Source: Armatimonadetes bacterium UBA5829 (lineage in GTDB: Bacteria; Armatimonadota; UBA5829). From it: a stretch of 6,129 nucleotides of DNA. The stretch spans positions 8,755-14,883 of the forward strand of contig DJHI01000147.1 of the NCBI GenBank assembly GCA_002431715.1. Reading direction: 5' to 3'. Below are positions 5,698 to 6,129 of this stretch, in pieces (position 1 is the stretch's first letter; each line of letters starts with the position of its first letter). The notes beneath the pieces were generated by a model. The model did not search any database and had not been told where the DNA came from. It saw only the letters and a program-made list of their open reading frames with translations. A program made the translations under genes and the position numbers.

Positions 5698-6129
5698 AAA
5701 ATATAAGCAAGTCCGCTACTTCTACGCAATAACGCTTATTGTTTTGATCTGCATAATGGCCGCGCCAGCATCAATGGCACAAGGACGAGCGTCCGTCACC
5801 ATAAGCCCGGTCGGCGATACCCCACCCTCGAGTGTAGTTCTAATCATAGACGGAAAAGTTGTCGAAGCGGAGTCGCTTCAATTCCTGCGTGGTCAGCAGG
5901 TGATGGTGTGGCTGAGAGACCTGGAGACTTTGGGATGGGGTAAAGCCATGGCGGGTAAAGCCGGTGAATATCTCTTCAAAGGGAACGGAGTCAGCTTATC
6001 TTTTATCAAAGGTGAGGGAGTAGCCAAGGTCAATTCATTGGCCGTGAAGCTTCCGGTAGATACCTATGTGCGCGATGGAAGGTTGATGGTGCCGCTGGCT
6101 TTTGTGGCGAAGGCATTGGGATACAACTG
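5675..6129 (+). CDS. Secreted protein with copper-amine-oxidase-N-terminal-like (PF07833-type) domain, 3' end cut off
   Basis: About 151 codons are visible and the frame is open to the right edge. A basic N-terminus (KPANRKYKQVR) leads to a hydrophobic core (about 15-31) and a signal-peptidase site after SMA (35|Q36). The mature part shows two units of the kind found in PF07833 domains: an LIIDGKVVEAE to LETLGWGKA unit (about 56-91) and an LAVKLPVDTYVRDGRLMVPLAF to ALGY unit (about 123-150). Despite the Pfam name, such domains are widespread in surface and secreted proteins without amine oxidase activity, and no catalytic region is visible. Two ATGs (5675 and 5678) are possible. AGGA at 5667-5670 has better spacing to the second. 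It overlaps the anti-sigma gene and is probably the third gene of the sigma operon, as sensor partner or effector. What follows beyond the edge is unknown. Confidence 0.85.
   Translation, partial: MMFKPANRKYKQVRYFYAITLIVLICIMAAPASMAQGRASVTISPVGDTPPSSVVLIIDGKVVEAESLQFLRGQQVMVWLRDLETLGWGKAMAGKAGEYLFKGNGVSLSFIKGEGVAKVNSLAVKLPVDTYVRDGRLMVPLAFVAKALGYN

Overview
The window reads as ordinary bacterial chromosome with moderate GC. The recognisable core gene is ruvB. Other markers are an ECF sigma/anti-sigma pair, a secreted protein with a copper-amine-oxidase-N-terminal-like (PF07833-type) domain, and several TPR envelope proteins. PF07833-type proteins next to ECF systems, and zinc-ribbon/TPR/membrane proteins, would suit a lineage such as Armatimonadota or a deep-branching Terrabacteria group. 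This is inference from gene content only; no marker here fixes the taxon.

Left block (1-3838, plus strand). The 3' three quarters of ruvB runs in from the left edge. It is followed after 41 bp by a zinc-ribbon/TPR protein with one membrane helix. That gene overlaps by 11 bp a gene for an exported protein with a CsgG/TolB-like alpha/beta N-domain and two TPR blocks. The block closes with about 220 bp of untranslated, hairpin-rich sequence ending in a strong intrinsic terminator that acts on the plus strand only. The two TPR proteins look like partners on either side of the cytoplasmic membrane. Neither is a family I can name functionally.

Middle (3834-4405). A small cysteine-rich gene of DUF3795 type lies on the minus strand, with its own good promoter, a Shine-Dalgarno and a palindrome just upstream of the -35. 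The 302 bp between it and the sigma gene is a divergent control region holding several repeats.

Right block (4406-6129, plus strand). An ECF sigma factor, a zinc-binding membrane anti-sigma factor and a secreted PF07833-like protein (cut by the right edge) form an operon with overlapping coding regions (ATGA, then 20-23 bp). The likely logic is that the anti-sigma factor holds the sigma factor at the membrane until an envelope signal releases it. The third gene could supply the sensor or the effector.

I see no CRISPR array, tRNA, rRNA, transposase or phage gene. The least explained parts are the paired zinc-ribbon/TPR and exported TPR proteins, and the repeated hairpin modules before the terminator.
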